Assembly: GCF_026015965.1 (NCBI RefSeq)
Contig: NZ_CP110383.1
Coordinates: 1,243,501-1,307,500 of the forward strand
DNA length: 64,000 nt
From: Selenomonas sputigena
GTDB lineage: Bacteria; Bacillota; Negativicutes; Selenomonadales; Selenomonadaceae
Direction: 5' to 3'
Shown here: piece after piece, positions 24,944-36,309 of the stretch
Layout of the letters: each line of letters starts with the position of its first letter
Numbering within the stretch: the first letter of the stretch is position 1
The notes under the pieces: model-generated
Database searches by the model: none
What the model was told of the DNA's origin: nothing
What the model saw: only the letters and a program-made list of their open reading frames with translations
Translations under genes and position numbers: made by a program

Positions 24944-26341
24944 TTATGCCTCCGCGAGAAACGCGGCGTACCCTTTCTTCACTTCGTAGACGTCAACCTT
25001 GCTCGTGACTTCCCACGGCGCATGCATTGAGAGCACCGCGACGCCGCTGTCGATGACCTGCATGCCGTAGAGCGCCATGATGTAGGCGATCGTGCCGCCG
25101 CCGCCGAGATCGACCTTGCCGAGTTCGGCGGACTGGTAGCGCACGCCGCGCGCATCGAGCATGGCGCGAAGTTCGCCCAGATATTCGGCATTCGCGTCGT
25201 TCGAGCCGGACTTGCCGCGCGAACCCGTAAACTTATTGAAGACCATGCCGCGCCCGAGGTAGGCGACGTTGCGCTTGTCGAAGGCCTCGGCGTAGAGCGC
25301 GTCATAGCCCGAGGAAACGTCGGACGAGAGCATCTTGGACGAGGCGAGCGCACGGCGCACGGCAAGTTCCGAATATTGGCCGAGCGCATTCATGAGTTCG
25401 GCGAGCATGTTCTCGAAGAAGTGCGAGCGCATGCCCGTCGCGCCGACGCTGCCGATCTCCTCCTTGTCGACGAGCAGGCAGCACGCCGTGCGCTTCGAGG
25501 GCTTCGTCTCAAGCATGGCAGCGAGCGATGTGTAGGAGCACACGCGGTCATCCTGCCCGTAGCCGAGGATCATGCTGCGGTCGAAGCCCATCTCGCGAGC
25601 CGCACCTGCGGGTACGAAGGAAAGCTCCGCTGACAGGAAGTCTTCTTCTTCGATGCCGTACTTTTCCTGCAGCAGATGAAGCACGTTCTTCTGCACAGCC
25701 TCCTTTTCCTCGCCCGCAAGCGGCAGCGTGCCGACGAGCACATCGAGCTTCTCGCCTTCGACGACCTTGTCCGCCGACTTCTTGAGCTGCTCCTGCGACA
25801 GGTGCACAAGAAGATCGGTCACGCAGAAGGTCGGCTCGGACGCATCTTCGCCGATGACGATGTCCTGCACCGTGCCGTCCTTCTTGGCGACGACGCCATG
25901 CAGCGCGAGGGGAACCGTGACCCACTGATACTTCTTGATGCCGCCGTAATAATGCGTATCGAGGTAGGCGAGACCACCGTCCTCATAGAGCGGGTTCTGC
26001 TTGACATCGAGGCGGCACGTGTCGATGTGTGCACCGAGAATCGCCAGGCCGTTTTCCAGCGGCTCCGTGCCGACATGAAAGAGCGCGATCGCCTTCTTCA
26101 TGTAGGCGTAGTAAACCTTCGCGCCGGGTGCGATCTTCCTTCCGGAACGCACGATTTCTTCAAGATCCTCGTAGCCTGCCGCCTGCGCCTGCCGGATGAT
26201 CTCGCGCACGCTCTCGCGCTCCGTCTTGCACTTCGTCAAAAACTCGATGTAGCCTTTGGAAAGTGTCTCAAGCTCCTTTTTCTCAGCTTCGGAGTACGCA
26301 CTCCAAGGCAGTTCCTTCTTCTTGTCCTTCGTTTCTGCCAT
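24944..26341 (-). CDS. M18-family zinc aminopeptidase
   Basis: The 465-residue protein matches bacterial M18 aminopeptidases (ApeA/aspartyl aminopeptidase type): GAHIDTCRLDV with a zinc-binding His-Asp, DKEEIGSVGATGMRS with the catalytic Glu pair, and SMHAPWEVTSKVDVYE near the end. It removes N-terminal residues from peptides in the cytosol. It lies 20 bp after dusB and 6 bp before the CDF gene. Confidence 0.93.
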   Translation of the reverse strand: MAETKDKKKELPWSAYSEAEKKELETLSKGYIEFLTKCKTERESVREIIRQAQAAGYEDLEEIVRSGRKIAPGAKVYYAYMKKAIALFHVGTEPLENGLAILGAHIDTCRLDVKQNPLYEDGGLAYLDTHYYGGIKKYQWVTVPLALHGVVAKKDGTVQDIVIGEDASEPTFCVTDLLVHLSQEQLKKSADKVVEGEKLDVLVGTLPLAGEEKEAVQKNVLHLLQEKYGIEEEDFLSAELSFVPAGAAREMGFDRSMILGYGQDDRVCSYTSLAAMLETKPSKRTACCLLVDKEEIGSVGATGMRSHFFENMLAELMNALGQYSELAVRRALASSKMLSSDVSSGYDALYAEAFDKRNVAYLGRGMVFNKFTGSRGKSGSNDANAEYLGELRAMLDARGVRYQSAELGKVDLGGGGTIAYIMALYGMQVIDSGVAVLSMHAPWEVTSKVDVYEVKKGYAAFLAEA

Positions 26342-26361
26342 AATATCACCTTTCTATAGCC

Positions 26362-27318
26362 TTATGCCAAATTTTCCAAGATCGCGGCGAAATCCGCTCT
26401 CGTTTCCGCGCGATTGAAAAGCTCTCTGAGACGCGCACCATTCTTCATGCCGCGCGTGTACCACGTCGCATGCTTTCGCATCTCGCGCGGCCCGACGTAG
26501 TCGCCCTTCGTTTCGAGCAGCATGTCGAGGTGGCGCAGGATGAGCGCACGCCGCTCGGAGGCCGTCGGCGGCGCAGCAACCTCGCCCGTACGCAGGAAGC
26601 CCGCCATCTCACGAAAGAGCCACGGATTTCCCTGCGCGGCTCTGCCGACCATCACGCCGTCGGCATCCGTCGCCTCGAAGATGCGCACGAGATCGACGAC
26701 GCTTCGGACATCGCCGTTCGCGATGACGGGAATGGCGACACGCTCCTTCACGGCGCGGATGATTGCCCAATCCGCCTCGCCGCTGTAGAACTGCTCGCGC
26801 GTCCTGCCGTGCACGGCGATGGCGTCAACGCCCGCCGCTTCGGCGCGCGCGGCAATCTCCACCGCGTTGACGTGCGCCGCGTCCCAGCCCTTTCGAATCT
26901 TCACCGTCACGGGCAGATTGACGGCACGCTTCAATGCCTTCAAGATGCGCTCGGCACGCACAGGATCGAGGAGCAGCGCCGATCCCTCGCCGTTCTTGAC
27001 AATCTTCGGCGCGGGACAGCCCATGTTGAAGTCGATGACGTCGGCGACGCCGAGGCTCTCGACATAGGCGGCAGCACGCGCCACGGCTTCCGGCTCATTG
27101 CCAAAAAGCTGCATGGCCAGAGGACGCTCGCGCGGATCGGTCTGAAGCATCTTGAGCGTGCGCTCGTTTCGGTAGTTGATGCCATTCGTGCTGACCATTT
27201 CCGTGTAGACGAGCGGGCAGCCCATCTCGTGAACGAGGATGCGATACGCCATGTCCGTCACGCCCGCCATCGGTGCGAGAAAGACGGGTACGGAAAAATC
27301 GAGCCTGCCGAGCCTCAT
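26362..27318 (-). CDS. dusB: tRNA-dihydrouridine synthase
   Basis: The 318-residue FMN enzyme has [12 protein letters not shown], the catalytic-cysteine motif [26 protein letters not shown] and [16 protein letters not shown] of the DusB group. It reduces U to dihydrouridine in tRNA D-loops. The ATG overlaps the coaX stop (ATGA). The neighbourhood ftsH-birA-coaX-dusB resembles that of Bacillus, where coaX and dus lie after ftsH. Confidence 0.96.
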   Translation of the reverse strand: MRLGRLDFSVPVFLAPMAGVTDMAYRILVHEMGCPLVYTEMVSTNGINYRNERTLKMLQTDPRERPLAMQLFGNEPEAVARAAAYVESLGVADVIDFNMGCPAPKIVKNGEGSALLLDPVRAERILKALKRAVNLPVTVKIRKGWDAAHVNAVEIAARAEAAGVDAIAVHGRTREQFYSGEADWAIIRAVKERVAIPVIANGDVRSVVDLVRIFEATDADGVMVGRAAQGNPWLFREMAGFLRTGEVAAPPTASERRALILRHLDMLLETKGDYVGPREMRKHATWYTRGMKNGARLRELFNRAETRADFAAILENLA

Positions 27319-28085
27319 TCGGCGTTCCTCTCATAGAGGACGCGAAGTCCCGTGAGCGTCAGGAAATGATCGATCTTGTCGATCGTCTTCGATTCGCGCG
27401 AAACCATGCGTGCGTAGCCGCCCGTCGCGACGACCTTGATCTCGTCGTAGCCCATCTCCTTCTTCATGCGGCGCACGATCTCATCGATCTGCCCGACGTA
27501 GCCGTAGATGATGCCAGCCTGCATACCGCTGACCGTGTTGCGGCTGATGATACGCTTCGGCGTCACCAGCTCGATGCGCGGCAATCTCGCGGCGCGCTGG
27601 AAGAGCGCGTCCGCAGAACTCGACAGCCCCGGTGCGATGACGCCGCCGAGGAAGTCACCGTTCGGCGCGACGACGTCGAAGGTCGTCGCCGTGCCGATGT
27701 CGATGACAATCAAGGGCCCGCCGTACTGCTCGAAAGCACCCGCGACGTTGACGATGCGGTCGGCGCCGATCTCGCGTGGATTCTCATAGGAAATGCGGAA
27801 GCCCGTCTTGATGCCCGGCCCCACGACGAGCGGATGGATGTGGAAGTAGCGCTCGCACATCTTGATCATCGGCACCATCAGAGGCGGCACGACGGACGAT
27901 ATGATGATCGACCTCACCTGCTCCATGCGGATGTTCTGATACGCGAAGAGGTTGTTGATGAGCATGCCGTACTCGTCGCCCGTCTTCTGCCTGTCCGTCG
28001 AGATGCGCCAATGGCGCAGGAGCTTCTTCCCCTCGTAGGTGCCCATCACGATATTGCTGTTTCCTATGTCAAAAACAAGTAACAT
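27315..28085 (-). CDS. coaX: Type III pantothenate kinase
   Basis: The 256-residue protein has the CoaX signatures: [10 protein letters not shown] at the N-terminus, [11 protein letters not shown] and [12 protein letters not shown]. It phosphorylates pantothenate in the first step of CoA synthesis, uses a monovalent cation and is not feedback-inhibited by CoA. Together with coaD at 60938 it is the second CoA gene in the window. GGGAGGA precedes the ATG. Confidence 0.97.
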   Translation of the reverse strand: MLLVFDIGNSNIVMGTYEGKKLLRHWRISTDRQKTGDEYGMLINNLFAYQNIRMEQVRSIIISSVVPPLMVPMIKMCERYFHIHPLVVGPGIKTGFRISYENPREIGADRIVNVAGAFEQYGGPLIVIDIGTATTFDVVAPNGDFLGGVIAPGLSSSADALFQRAARLPRIELVTPKRIISRNTVSGMQAGIIYGYVGQIDEIVRRMKKEMGYDEIKVVATGGYARMVSRESKTIDKIDHFLTLTGLRVLYERNAE

Positions 28086-28146
28086 TCTCCATCCTCCCAG
28101 ACTGCACTGCCCCTAGGCAGGCTAGAAAAGGCACATTTCCCATGAT

Positions 28147-29133
28147 CTACGCCTTCTTCGGGCGAATCGACACGTCGCCCGCGAGCACGCGGCGCACACC
28201 GCCCTCCGTCTCAACGAGCAGCGCGCCCTCTTCGTCGATGTCGATCGCTCTGCCGTCGAAGCTGTCCTTGCCTATGGCGCCGATGACATGAACCTCCTGC
28301 CCGAGCGTCACGGCATACTCGCGCCAGCGCGCGATAATGGGCGCGAATCCGTCTTCTTCCAGCACGATGCAAAGCTCGTCGAGCGCTTCGAGAACTGCTT
28401 GGAAGAAGGCGACGCGCGGCAATCTCTCCCCCTTCATGATGGAAAGCGACGTCGCCTTGTCGCGCAGCTCCTCGGGGAACTCCTCCTCCTCAATATTGAC
28501 ATTGATGCCCGTGCCGATGACGATGTAATTGATGCGGTCGATCTCGGCGCTCATCTCCGTCAGGATGCCCGTGAGTTTCTTTCCCTCGTGCAGGATGTCG
28601 TTCGGCCACTTGATCTCTGCCTTGAGGTCAAAACGCTTCATCGCCATCGCCACAGCGACGGCGGCAAGAAGCGTGCACTTCGGCGCTTCCTGCGGCAGGA
28701 TGTGCGGGCGCAGGATCACCGAAAACCAGATCCCCTTTCCCGCAGGCGAGAAATACGAACGCTCCAAGCGTCCGCGCCCCTTGCCCTGCGACTCCGCCAC
28801 GACGACGGTACCCGCCGCTGCGCCTTTTTGTGCGAGCTGCTTCGCCACCTGATTCGTCGAATCGATCTCTTCAAAAAAGACGATGTCCTTGGCGATGAAG
28901 CGTGTCCTAAGGCCGTTCTTGATCTCCCCAGGCAGCAGGCAGTCGGGCGTCTCCTCCAAGGCGTAGCCGCTTCTCGACCGACTCTTGATCCCATAGCCAG
29001 CCTCGCGAAGCTCCTTGATGTGCTTCCAGACGGCGGTGCGCGAAACGCCGAGCCTCTTGGCGATCTCCTCGCCTGACATGTACTCTTCACCCGCCTTGCG
29101 CAAAAGCTCTAAAATCCTGGAGCGCAAATTCAT
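28147..29133 (-). CDS. birA: Bifunctional biotin-protein ligase/biotin operon repressor
   Basis: The 328-residue protein combines an N-terminal winged helix (EEIAKRLGVSRTAVWKHI) with the ligase core, including ESQGKGRGRLERSYFSP for biotinyl-AMP, KWPNDIL and a C-terminal SH3-like domain. It attaches biotin to carboxylases and, with the HTH, can repress biotin genes. Its position between ftsH and coaX matches several Firmicutes. Confidence 0.96.
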   Translation of the reverse strand: MNLRSRILELLRKAGEEYMSGEEIAKRLGVSRTAVWKHIKELREAGYGIKSRSRSGYALEETPDCLLPGEIKNGLRTRFIAKDIVFFEEIDSTNQVAKQLAQKGAAAGTVVVAESQGKGRGRLERSYFSPAGKGIWFSVILRPHILPQEAPKCTLLAAVAVAMAMKRFDLKAEIKWPNDILHEGKKLTGILTEMSAEIDRINYIVIGTGINVNIEEEEFPEELRDKATSLSIMKGERLPRVAFFQAVLEALDELCIVLEEDGFAPIIARWREYAVTLGQEVHVIGAIGKDSFDGRAIDIDEEGALLVETEGGVRRVLAGDVSIRPKKA

Positions 29134-29145
29134 CCCTCCTGACGA

Positions 29146-29174
29146 AGAGGGCTGTTTCCTGGAAACAGCCCTCT
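29146..29174. other. Strong inverted repeat between ftsH and birA
   Basis: Fourteen-base perfect arms (AGAGGGCTGTTTCC and complement) are separated by one base. On the minus strand no T-run follows, so termination by itself is weak; it may trim ftsH mRNA 3' ends. Confidence 0.6.
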
Positions 29175-29207
29175 GTCTTTGAAGTGCGGGCGTCCTCCCG
29201 ACTTCTC

Positions 29208-31199
<1,992 letters not shown>

Positions 31200-31420
31200 T
31201 CGGTCATCCTCCTGTTCCAAAACAATGCTTTAAGAAAAAGCCGGAAAGTCACGGCATTTCACCAAAATCCCCATATCATGTTTCAGCAAAAGGCGACGAA
31301 AGCGCCTTTTGACTCACACAACAAAAAAACCTCTACAGCATTTCATTATAGCATTAAAACAGGTGTTATACAAACCCTTTCGCACGATATTCGAATATTT
31401 CACAGAAGGCGCACGCCGTC

Positions 31421-31960
31421 TCATTTACTGTAGATCTCGGGTTTTAGGATGCCGAGGTACGGCAGGTTTCTGTACTTTTGATCGTAGTCAAGCCCATAGC
31501 CAACGAGGAAGGCGTCGGGCACTTCCGCACCGCAGTAGTCGACTTTCACATCGACCTTGCGCCGAGACGGCTTGCTCAAAAGCGAGCAGAGCTTGACGCT
31601 CTTCGCCTTTCGATGGCGGAAGTTCTCCATCAGATAGTGCATGGAAAGCCCCGAATCCACTATGTCCTCGATGAGCAGGATGTTGCGCCCCGCGACGCTC
31701 TTCGCGAGGTCGAGGAGGATCTGCACATCGCCCGTCGAACTCGTACCGCCGCCGTAGCTCGAAAGCTGCATGAAATCGAGCGTCACGGGCAGATCGATGG
31801 CGCGCACGAGGTCGGCGTAGAAGAGCACGGCGCCCTTCAGAATGCCGACGGCGTAGATCTCCTCGCCTGCATAATCGCGCGTGATCTCGCGCCCGAGCCG
31901 CTCCACCATCTCGGCGAGCTGCGCCTCATCGAAAAGAATCTTCTCCAAGTCGTTGTGCAT
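31421..31960 (-). CDS. hpt: Hypoxanthine phosphoribosyltransferase
   Basis: The 179-residue protein shows the PRPP-binding motif VLLIEDIVDSGLSM, the flexible loop MQLSSYGGGTSS and the C-terminal VGYGLDYDQKYRNLPYLG. It salvages hypoxanthine/guanine to nucleotides. The ATG at 31960 has AAGGAG nine bases upstream. It overlaps the tilS end by 35 bp; tilS-hpt-ftsH is a classic order. Confidence 0.97.
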   Translation of the reverse strand: MHNDLEKILFDEAQLAEMVERLGREITRDYAGEEIYAVGILKGAVLFYADLVRAIDLPVTLDFMQLSSYGGGTSSTGDVQILLDLAKSVAGRNILLIEDIVDSGLSMHYLMENFRHRKAKSVKLCSLLSKPSRRKVDVKVDYCGAEVPDAFLVGYGLDYDQKYRNLPYLGILKPEIYSK

Positions 31961-33428
31961 GATCGTATGCTCCTTCTTCAAAAATGGCACGAAGCCGTAC
32001 CATCGATTCATCTTCCTTCACCAGTGCGGACGAAAAACGCCGCACGCCTACCGCCCAGACGACCTCCCCGTCGCAGACAACGAGCGGCACGCGATCGCGC
32101 GCGGTGCGCGGCACATGCTCATCGATGAAGAAATCCTTGAGCTTCTTTTTGCCGCAAGGAAGGCGCACGCGGTCGCCCGCGCGGCGCGTGCGCACGACAG
32201 CTGCGGCAAGAACGCGAGACGGCAAATAGACTTCCGTGCGCCCGTCCGTCTGGGTGCGCTCACGGACAAAATCCGTGACGAGCGCGACGCCGAGCGCGGG
32301 CAGACGCGTCACGCCAGGCGCTCGAAGCGGCACGCCTCTCAAAAGTTCGCTCTCCGCCATGCCGTCCGCCGTCCTGCGCGTGGAAGCCGACCTGCCTCCT
32401 GCACCGCCTTTCTTATGGGCAGTACGAAGCTCATCGACAAAAAAGACGCCCCTTTTTCCATCGAGGAAAAAGCGCACGCGGCCGGGCAAGTCCCACGAGA
32501 GGCCGCCCCTTCCTTCCACCATCATGCGGCGCACTTGCTCGACCTGCCGCCAGCCCCAATCGTGCGACTCATCGACGAAGGTGTGCGCAGCAAGGCGCAC
32601 GATGCGCCGCTGCAAGGCGAGCGGCTCGGCGCGAAACGCCGTGCGCGAAAGCGCAAGTCTCTCGTGCGCCGCGCCCGCTTCCCACCCCTCGCTGCAGACG
32701 ACGCGCGAAAATGCCTTGTGCGCCATCTCATCGAGCAGCACGTCGTCTGCGCGGGCGGCTTCCGCGAGGCGCACGAGCGCCGCTCCCGCCGACGCGTTGA
32801 CATGCGCGGCGAGGCGCGGCAGGATCTCCAGCCGCAGATAGTTGCGCTGCGCATCCGCCGCATCGTTCGTCGCATCGTGGCGCACCTCGATGCCATGCGC
32901 CGCGCAGTAAGCGACAAGCTCCTCCTTCGTGCAGGCGAGCAGGGGGCGCACGACATCGCCCGTGCGCGGCCTCATGCCCACGAGGCCGTGCAGCCCCGCG
33001 CCGCGCAGGATATGCTGCAGCACCGTCTCCGCCTGATCGTCTGCATGATGCGCGACAGCGATCACCTGAGCGCCTACATGCGCCTTTACACGACGCAAAA
33101 AAGCGTAGCGCAGTTCGCGTGCCGCCGTTTCCAGCGACATCCTGCGCTCTTTCGCATACTGCGGCACATCCGCCGCCTCCACGCTGCAGGCAACGCCCTT
33201 CGTTCGGCAGAATGCAGCGACATAGTCCGCATCCTCGCGCGACGCCTCGCCGCGAATGCCGTGCTCGAAATGCGCGACATGCACGGAAAGCGCCAGCCGC
33301 TCCTGCAAATGCAGCAGCAGATCGAGCAGCGCCATCGAGTCTGCGCCGCCCGAGACGGCGACCACGATGGAAGAGCCATGCGCCAGAAGTCCATGCTCCT
33401 CGCAAAAAGCCAAGACCTTATTCAGCAT
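31926..33428 (-). CDS. tilS: tRNA(Ile)-lysidine synthase
   Basis: The 500-residue protein has the ATP-pyrophosphatase motif VSGGADSMALLDLL (about 25-38) and the TilS features HFEHGIRGEASREDA and VAHHADDQAETVL, followed by the C-terminal substrate-binding domains. It modifies C34 of tRNA-Ile(CAU) to lysidine, needed for AUA decoding. An ATG after GGGAGA at 33428 was chosen; the open frame extends to 33479 without a ribosome site. It overlaps hpt. Confidence 0.97.
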   Translation of the reverse strand: MLNKVLAFCEEHGLLAHGSSIVVAVSGGADSMALLDLLLHLQERLALSVHVAHFEHGIRGEASREDADYVAAFCRTKGVACSVEAADVPQYAKERRMSLETAARELRYAFLRRVKAHVGAQVIAVAHHADDQAETVLQHILRGAGLHGLVGMRPRTGDVVRPLLACTKEELVAYCAAHGIEVRHDATNDAADAQRNYLRLEILPRLAAHVNASAGAALVRLAEAARADDVLLDEMAHKAFSRVVCSEGWEAGAAHERLALSRTAFRAEPLALQRRIVRLAAHTFVDESHDWGWRQVEQVRRMMVEGRGGLSWDLPGRVRFFLDGKRGVFFVDELRTAHKKGGAGGRSASTRRTADGMAESELLRGVPLRAPGVTRLPALGVALVTDFVRERTQTDGRTEVYLPSRVLAAAVVRTRRAGDRVRLPCGKKKLKDFFIDEHVPRTARDRVPLVVCDGEVVWAVGVRRFSSALVKEDESMVRLRAIFEEGAYDHAQRLGEDSFR

Positions 33429-33505
33429 GAGATTCTCCCATCTGCCGCCGTCCGGCAAGCTCTGCACTACTCTTCCCAAATACGTCTCTCAAGACCATAA
33501 ACAGG

Positions 33506-33532
33506 AAAAGCACTCCTTGTAAGAGTGCTTTT
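33506..33532 (-). terminator. Terminator of the S1-domain gene
   Basis: Perfect 10-bp arms AAAAGCACTC and GAGTGCTTTT with a 7-base loop lie 10 bp past the stop of the S1 gene. On the minus strand TTTTCC follows. It separates this gene from tilS. Confidence 0.85.
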
Positions 33533-33541
33533 CTCATGTCG

Positions 33542-33997
33542 TCAATCCCTGCGCGAACCGCGGCCGCCGCGCTTGGAATCCGTCTTGCGGCGCAAGTCCG
33601 TCAGCCTTTCATCGCTGTCCTTGAGGAAGCGCGACAACTTGTCTTCAAAGGAGGCACTGCCCGGACCGAAACGCCCCTGCCGCCTAAAGTCCCCGCCTGC
33701 ACCGCGGCGCGGCGGCATCGGACGGCGCGGAACTTCGCCGACCTTCTTCTCCATCGGTTTCTTTTCCTGCAGTTGCTTGATGGAAAGCCCGATCTTGCCG
33801 CGATCGTCGATCGTCAAGACCTTGACCTTCACCTTGTCCTTCTCCTTGAGGAAATCATGGACGTCCCGCACATACTCGTCAGCGACCTCAGAGATATGGA
33901 CAAGACCGACCTTCCCCTCAGGCAGCTCGACGAACGCTCCAAAATTCGTAATGCCCGTCACAACACCCTCAACAATACTGCCTACTTCAATGGACAA
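33542..33997 (-). CDS. YabR-like S1-domain RNA-binding protein
   Basis: The 151-residue protein has a complete S1 domain in residues 1-76 (GSIVEGVVTGITNFGAFVELPEGKVGLVHISEVADEYVRDV) and a basic R/G/P-rich tail. It matches the general-stress/YabR proteins encoded between divIC and tilS in Firmicutes, and it occupies just that place. AAGGAGG precedes the ATG. Its promoter is at 34089-34118. Confidence 0.92.
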   Translation of the reverse strand: MSIEVGSIVEGVVTGITNFGAFVELPEGKVGLVHISEVADEYVRDVHDFLKEKDKVKVKVLTIDDRGKIGLSIKQLQEKKPMEKKVGEVPRRPMPPRRGAGGDFRRQGRFGPGSASFEDKLSRFLKDSDERLTDLRRKTDSKRGGRGSRRD

Positions 33998-34088
33998 ATT
34001 ATTTCCTCCTTAATTATACTGTGGGAATCGCCGACTGCGTCAGCACCCACCATCCCAGCGTCTTCTTCCGCGCTGAGTGTGCTTTCTT

Positions 34089-34118
34089 ATTATACTCTTG
34101 CGCCTTTTGCGCTGTCAA
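34089..34118 (-). promoter_or_regulatory. Consensus promoter of the S1-domain gene
   Basis: A perfect TTGACA (34118-34113) and a perfect TATAAT (34094-34089) on the minus strand are 18 bp apart. The leader is about 85 bases and contains CAGCG-CGGAAGAAGA-CGCTG. Confidence 0.9.
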
Positions 34119-34140
34119 GAAAATCCGCGCGTGAAACGAG

Positions 34141-34170
34141 AAAACAAAAAGAGACCGCTACATGCGTCTC
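34141..34170 (-). terminator. Terminator of divIC
   Basis: GAGACGC and GCGGTCTC pair with one bulge in 34151-34170. On the minus strand TTTTTGTTTT follows. It is 25 bp past the divIC stop. Confidence 0.7.
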
Positions 34171-34194
34171 ATCGACTCATGCGGCAGCCTCTTC

Positions 34195-34491
34195 TCACTT
34201 CTTCGCGATATACGGCAGCTCGCCCTCGTGCGTCATGCCTAGCTCTTCGCGTGCCGTCTTCTCGATGTAAACGGGATCGTCGAGCTTTGCCTTGAGGTCC
34301 TTAAGCTCTGCGTTCTCCCGCTGCGCTGTTTCCAGACGCTGCTGCGCCGCCGCGCAGTCGCGGTCAAGCTCGTTCAGGTGAATCTGCTGATCGATCATCG
34401 TGTAGGAGAAGTACCCGAGCACGCAAAGGATGACGACGACGAACCAGTCGAGTCGGTGTCCCCTGCGCTTGCTTTCCGTTACCATCTCCAT
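34195..34491 (-). CDS. divIC: DivIC/FtsB-type septum formation initiator
   Basis: The 98-residue protein has a short basic cytosolic end, one membrane helix (WFVVVILCVLGYFSYTMI), a coiled coil with LNELDRDCAAAQQRLETAQ and the DPVYIEKTAREELGM motif that defines the DivIC/FtsB family. It acts with FtsL and DivIB at the division site. The start at 34491 has GGAAGG upstream; ATG at 34485 is nearly as good. Its position before the S1 gene is conserved in Bacillus. Confidence 0.9.
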   Translation of the reverse strand: MEMVTESKRRGHRLDWFVVVILCVLGYFSYTMIDQQIHLNELDRDCAAAQQRLETAQRENAELKDLKAKLDDPVYIEKTAREELGMTHEGELPYIAKK

Positions 34492-34570
34492 CACGACCTT
34501 CCGTGCACATCGATGCGCTTCTCCTGCCCGTACAGCTGCACGGAGCATCTTCTTTCTGCGATCGGGACGG

Positions 34571-35026
34571 CTACTTCTCCGCCCACTGGAAATATTCTGT
34601 CGTCGCTATGCGACGAAATATGGAATCGCAGCTCGCACAGCGAAAGTGCGGCGAGACGTTTTCCATATCCGCCTTGCCGTCCACGAGATGAACGGGCTGC
34701 CATTCGACGAGGTCGAGCTGCCCGCCGCAGCGAGGGCACGGCGCGTGTCCCTCGGCGTCAACGCGCAGAATCGTCGGCGTGAGATCGCCGACTGCCTTGA
34801 TTTTCGGCATGTCAAACACATCGTAATAACCCGAATTCAGAAGCTCGCGGTAAAACACTCTGCAGTTGTCGCATTCGTAGCGCGGCTTCACACTTTCCAA
34901 ATCCGCCTTGCCGCCCCGAATCATGACCGTGCCGCCCTCAACCGTGCGAAGTGGCCTGCCGCACTGCGGACAGAGAAACGCGCCGTTCGCGTCCTTTTCC
35001 AATTTCGATACTGCCACAAAAACCAC
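34571..35026 (-). CDS. Tandem zinc-ribbon protein, function unknown
   Basis: The 151-residue protein is built of two similar halves, each with C-x2-C-x29-C-x2-C: Cys19/22/52/55 and Cys97/100/130/133. Both halves share GGKADLESV or DGKADMENV and an aromatic CDNC or CASC end, so one unit was duplicated. It is likely a cytosolic metal-binding protein; no catalytic motif is seen. I do not recognise a named family. It lies between the glycosyltransferase and divIC genes, in the place of yabP/yabQ in sporulating relatives, but it is unrelated to them. Confidence 0.8.
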   Translation of the reverse strand: MVFVAVSKLEKDANGAFLCPQCGRPLRTVEGGTVMIRGGKADLESVKPRYECDNCRVFYRELLNSGYYDVFDMPKIKAVGDLTPTILRVDAEGHAPCPRCGGQLDLVEWQPVHLVDGKADMENVSPHFRCASCDSIFRRIATTEYFQWAEK

Positions 35027-35056
35027 CCTCGCCCGAAATCGTAAAAACCATATTCG

Positions 35057-36187
35057 TCAACCGACGCTTGCGCCTGCCATCTGCAGAAACTGTGCGATCT
35101 CCTGCGCCGCTGCGGGGCGGCTTGCGAGAAGCGCCGCCTCGCGCATGGAGGCGAGACGCGACGCGTCCCCCAGCAACCCCATGACGAGAGCCGCCAGATT
35201 CTCGCCCTTGCCGAGCCAAACCGCCGTACCGCGCTCGCTTGCAATCATCGCATTCTCAAGCTCCGGCCCTGGAATCGGCTCATGCAGGATCAGCGGCACG
35301 CCCATCGCCCACGCCTCGCTGATGGTCAATGCGCCAGGCTTCGATATGAGAAGCGCTGCAACCGCCATCAGATCAGGCACCGCATTGGTGTACCCCCAGG
35401 CGCGAACCGCATGGTGCGAGCGCACGGCGTGTGCTTTGACCCAAGCAAGAAGGCGCTCGTTCTTCCCTGCAACAACGAGGATCTGCAGCTTTTCTGCGAC
35501 ATCCTCAAGCTTTTCAAGAGACTGAGCCACATCGCCGAGTCCAAGCCCGCCGCCCATGACGAGGATTGTAGGAAGCGACTCGCTGAGTCCCAGCCTTTCG
35601 CAAATCGCCGCACGGTCAAAATCTGCTGGGGACAGCGGCAGAATCGGAATGCCCGTCGCATGAACCGCCGTCGCTGCACAGCCTTCCTTGACGAGGCTGC
35701 GCCGCATCCTCTCCGTCGCGACAAAGAAGGCGTCGACACCCGGATAGAACCACATGCGATGCACGCTGTAGTCCGTAAGAACCGTGGCAAAAAAGAAATC
35801 TTCCTCGCCGCTCTTCTTGAGACACGACGCCGCACCCTCGGGAAAAGGATGCGTGCAGATCACCGTGTCCGCTGCATGGAGACGCACAAGTCTGCGCATG
35901 TTGCGCTTCGTCAAGGAAGCGATGAGCTTCTGCACGGGCGAAGCGCCCTGCCTGTGCCCCGTGAAACGATAGAGTAGCTGGTAAAGGTTCGGCATGAAGT
36001 GCAGCATCTTCAGATAGGCCGCCTTCATGAACCAAGTGACCCATGCCGTATCGCGCCTCGTGAAGTCGACGACCGCCACATGCGCCTTCGGCTCCGCCCG
36101 CAAAAGAGCCGCTGCCAAGGCTTCCGCCGCCTTCATGTGTCCAGAGCCGATCGACGCCGCTACGATCAGATAGCTGCGAGCCGCCAT
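35057..36187 (-). CDS. UgtP/MGDG-synthase-like glycosyltransferase
   Basis: The 376-residue protein has the N-terminal MGDG-synthase domain signature ASIGSGHMKAAEAL and a GT28/MurG-like C-terminal half with MGGGLGLGDVAQSLEKL and KPGALTISEAWAMGVPLI. Relatives transfer glucose or galactose from UDP-sugars to diacylglycerol at the membrane inner face. The ATG at 36187 follows GAAGGAAGG; the open frame continues to 36229. The nearby diacylglycerol kinase-like gene suggests a lipid context. The sugar used cannot be told. Confidence 0.85.
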   Translation of the reverse strand: MAARSYLIVAASIGSGHMKAAEALAAALLRAEPKAHVAVVDFTRRDTAWVTWFMKAAYLKMLHFMPNLYQLLYRFTGHRQGASPVQKLIASLTKRNMRRLVRLHAADTVICTHPFPEGAASCLKKSGEEDFFFATVLTDYSVHRMWFYPGVDAFFVATERMRRSLVKEGCAATAVHATGIPILPLSPADFDRAAICERLGLSESLPTILVMGGGLGLGDVAQSLEKLEDVAEKLQILVVAGKNERLLAWVKAHAVRSHHAVRAWGYTNAVPDLMAVAALLISKPGALTISEAWAMGVPLILHEPIPGPELENAMIASERGTAVWLGKGENLAALVMGLLGDASRLASMREAALLASRPAAAQEIAQFLQMAGASVG

Positions 36188-36309
36188 AACCGACCTTCCT
36201 TCACTCTTGAAAATGAAATAGTCAAACAATTCTCCTTTGTTATGCCCTCTATTTTAGCACAAGCAAGGAGGAGATACAACGAAACAGACGTTCGCTGCCG
36301 CCTGCCTCC

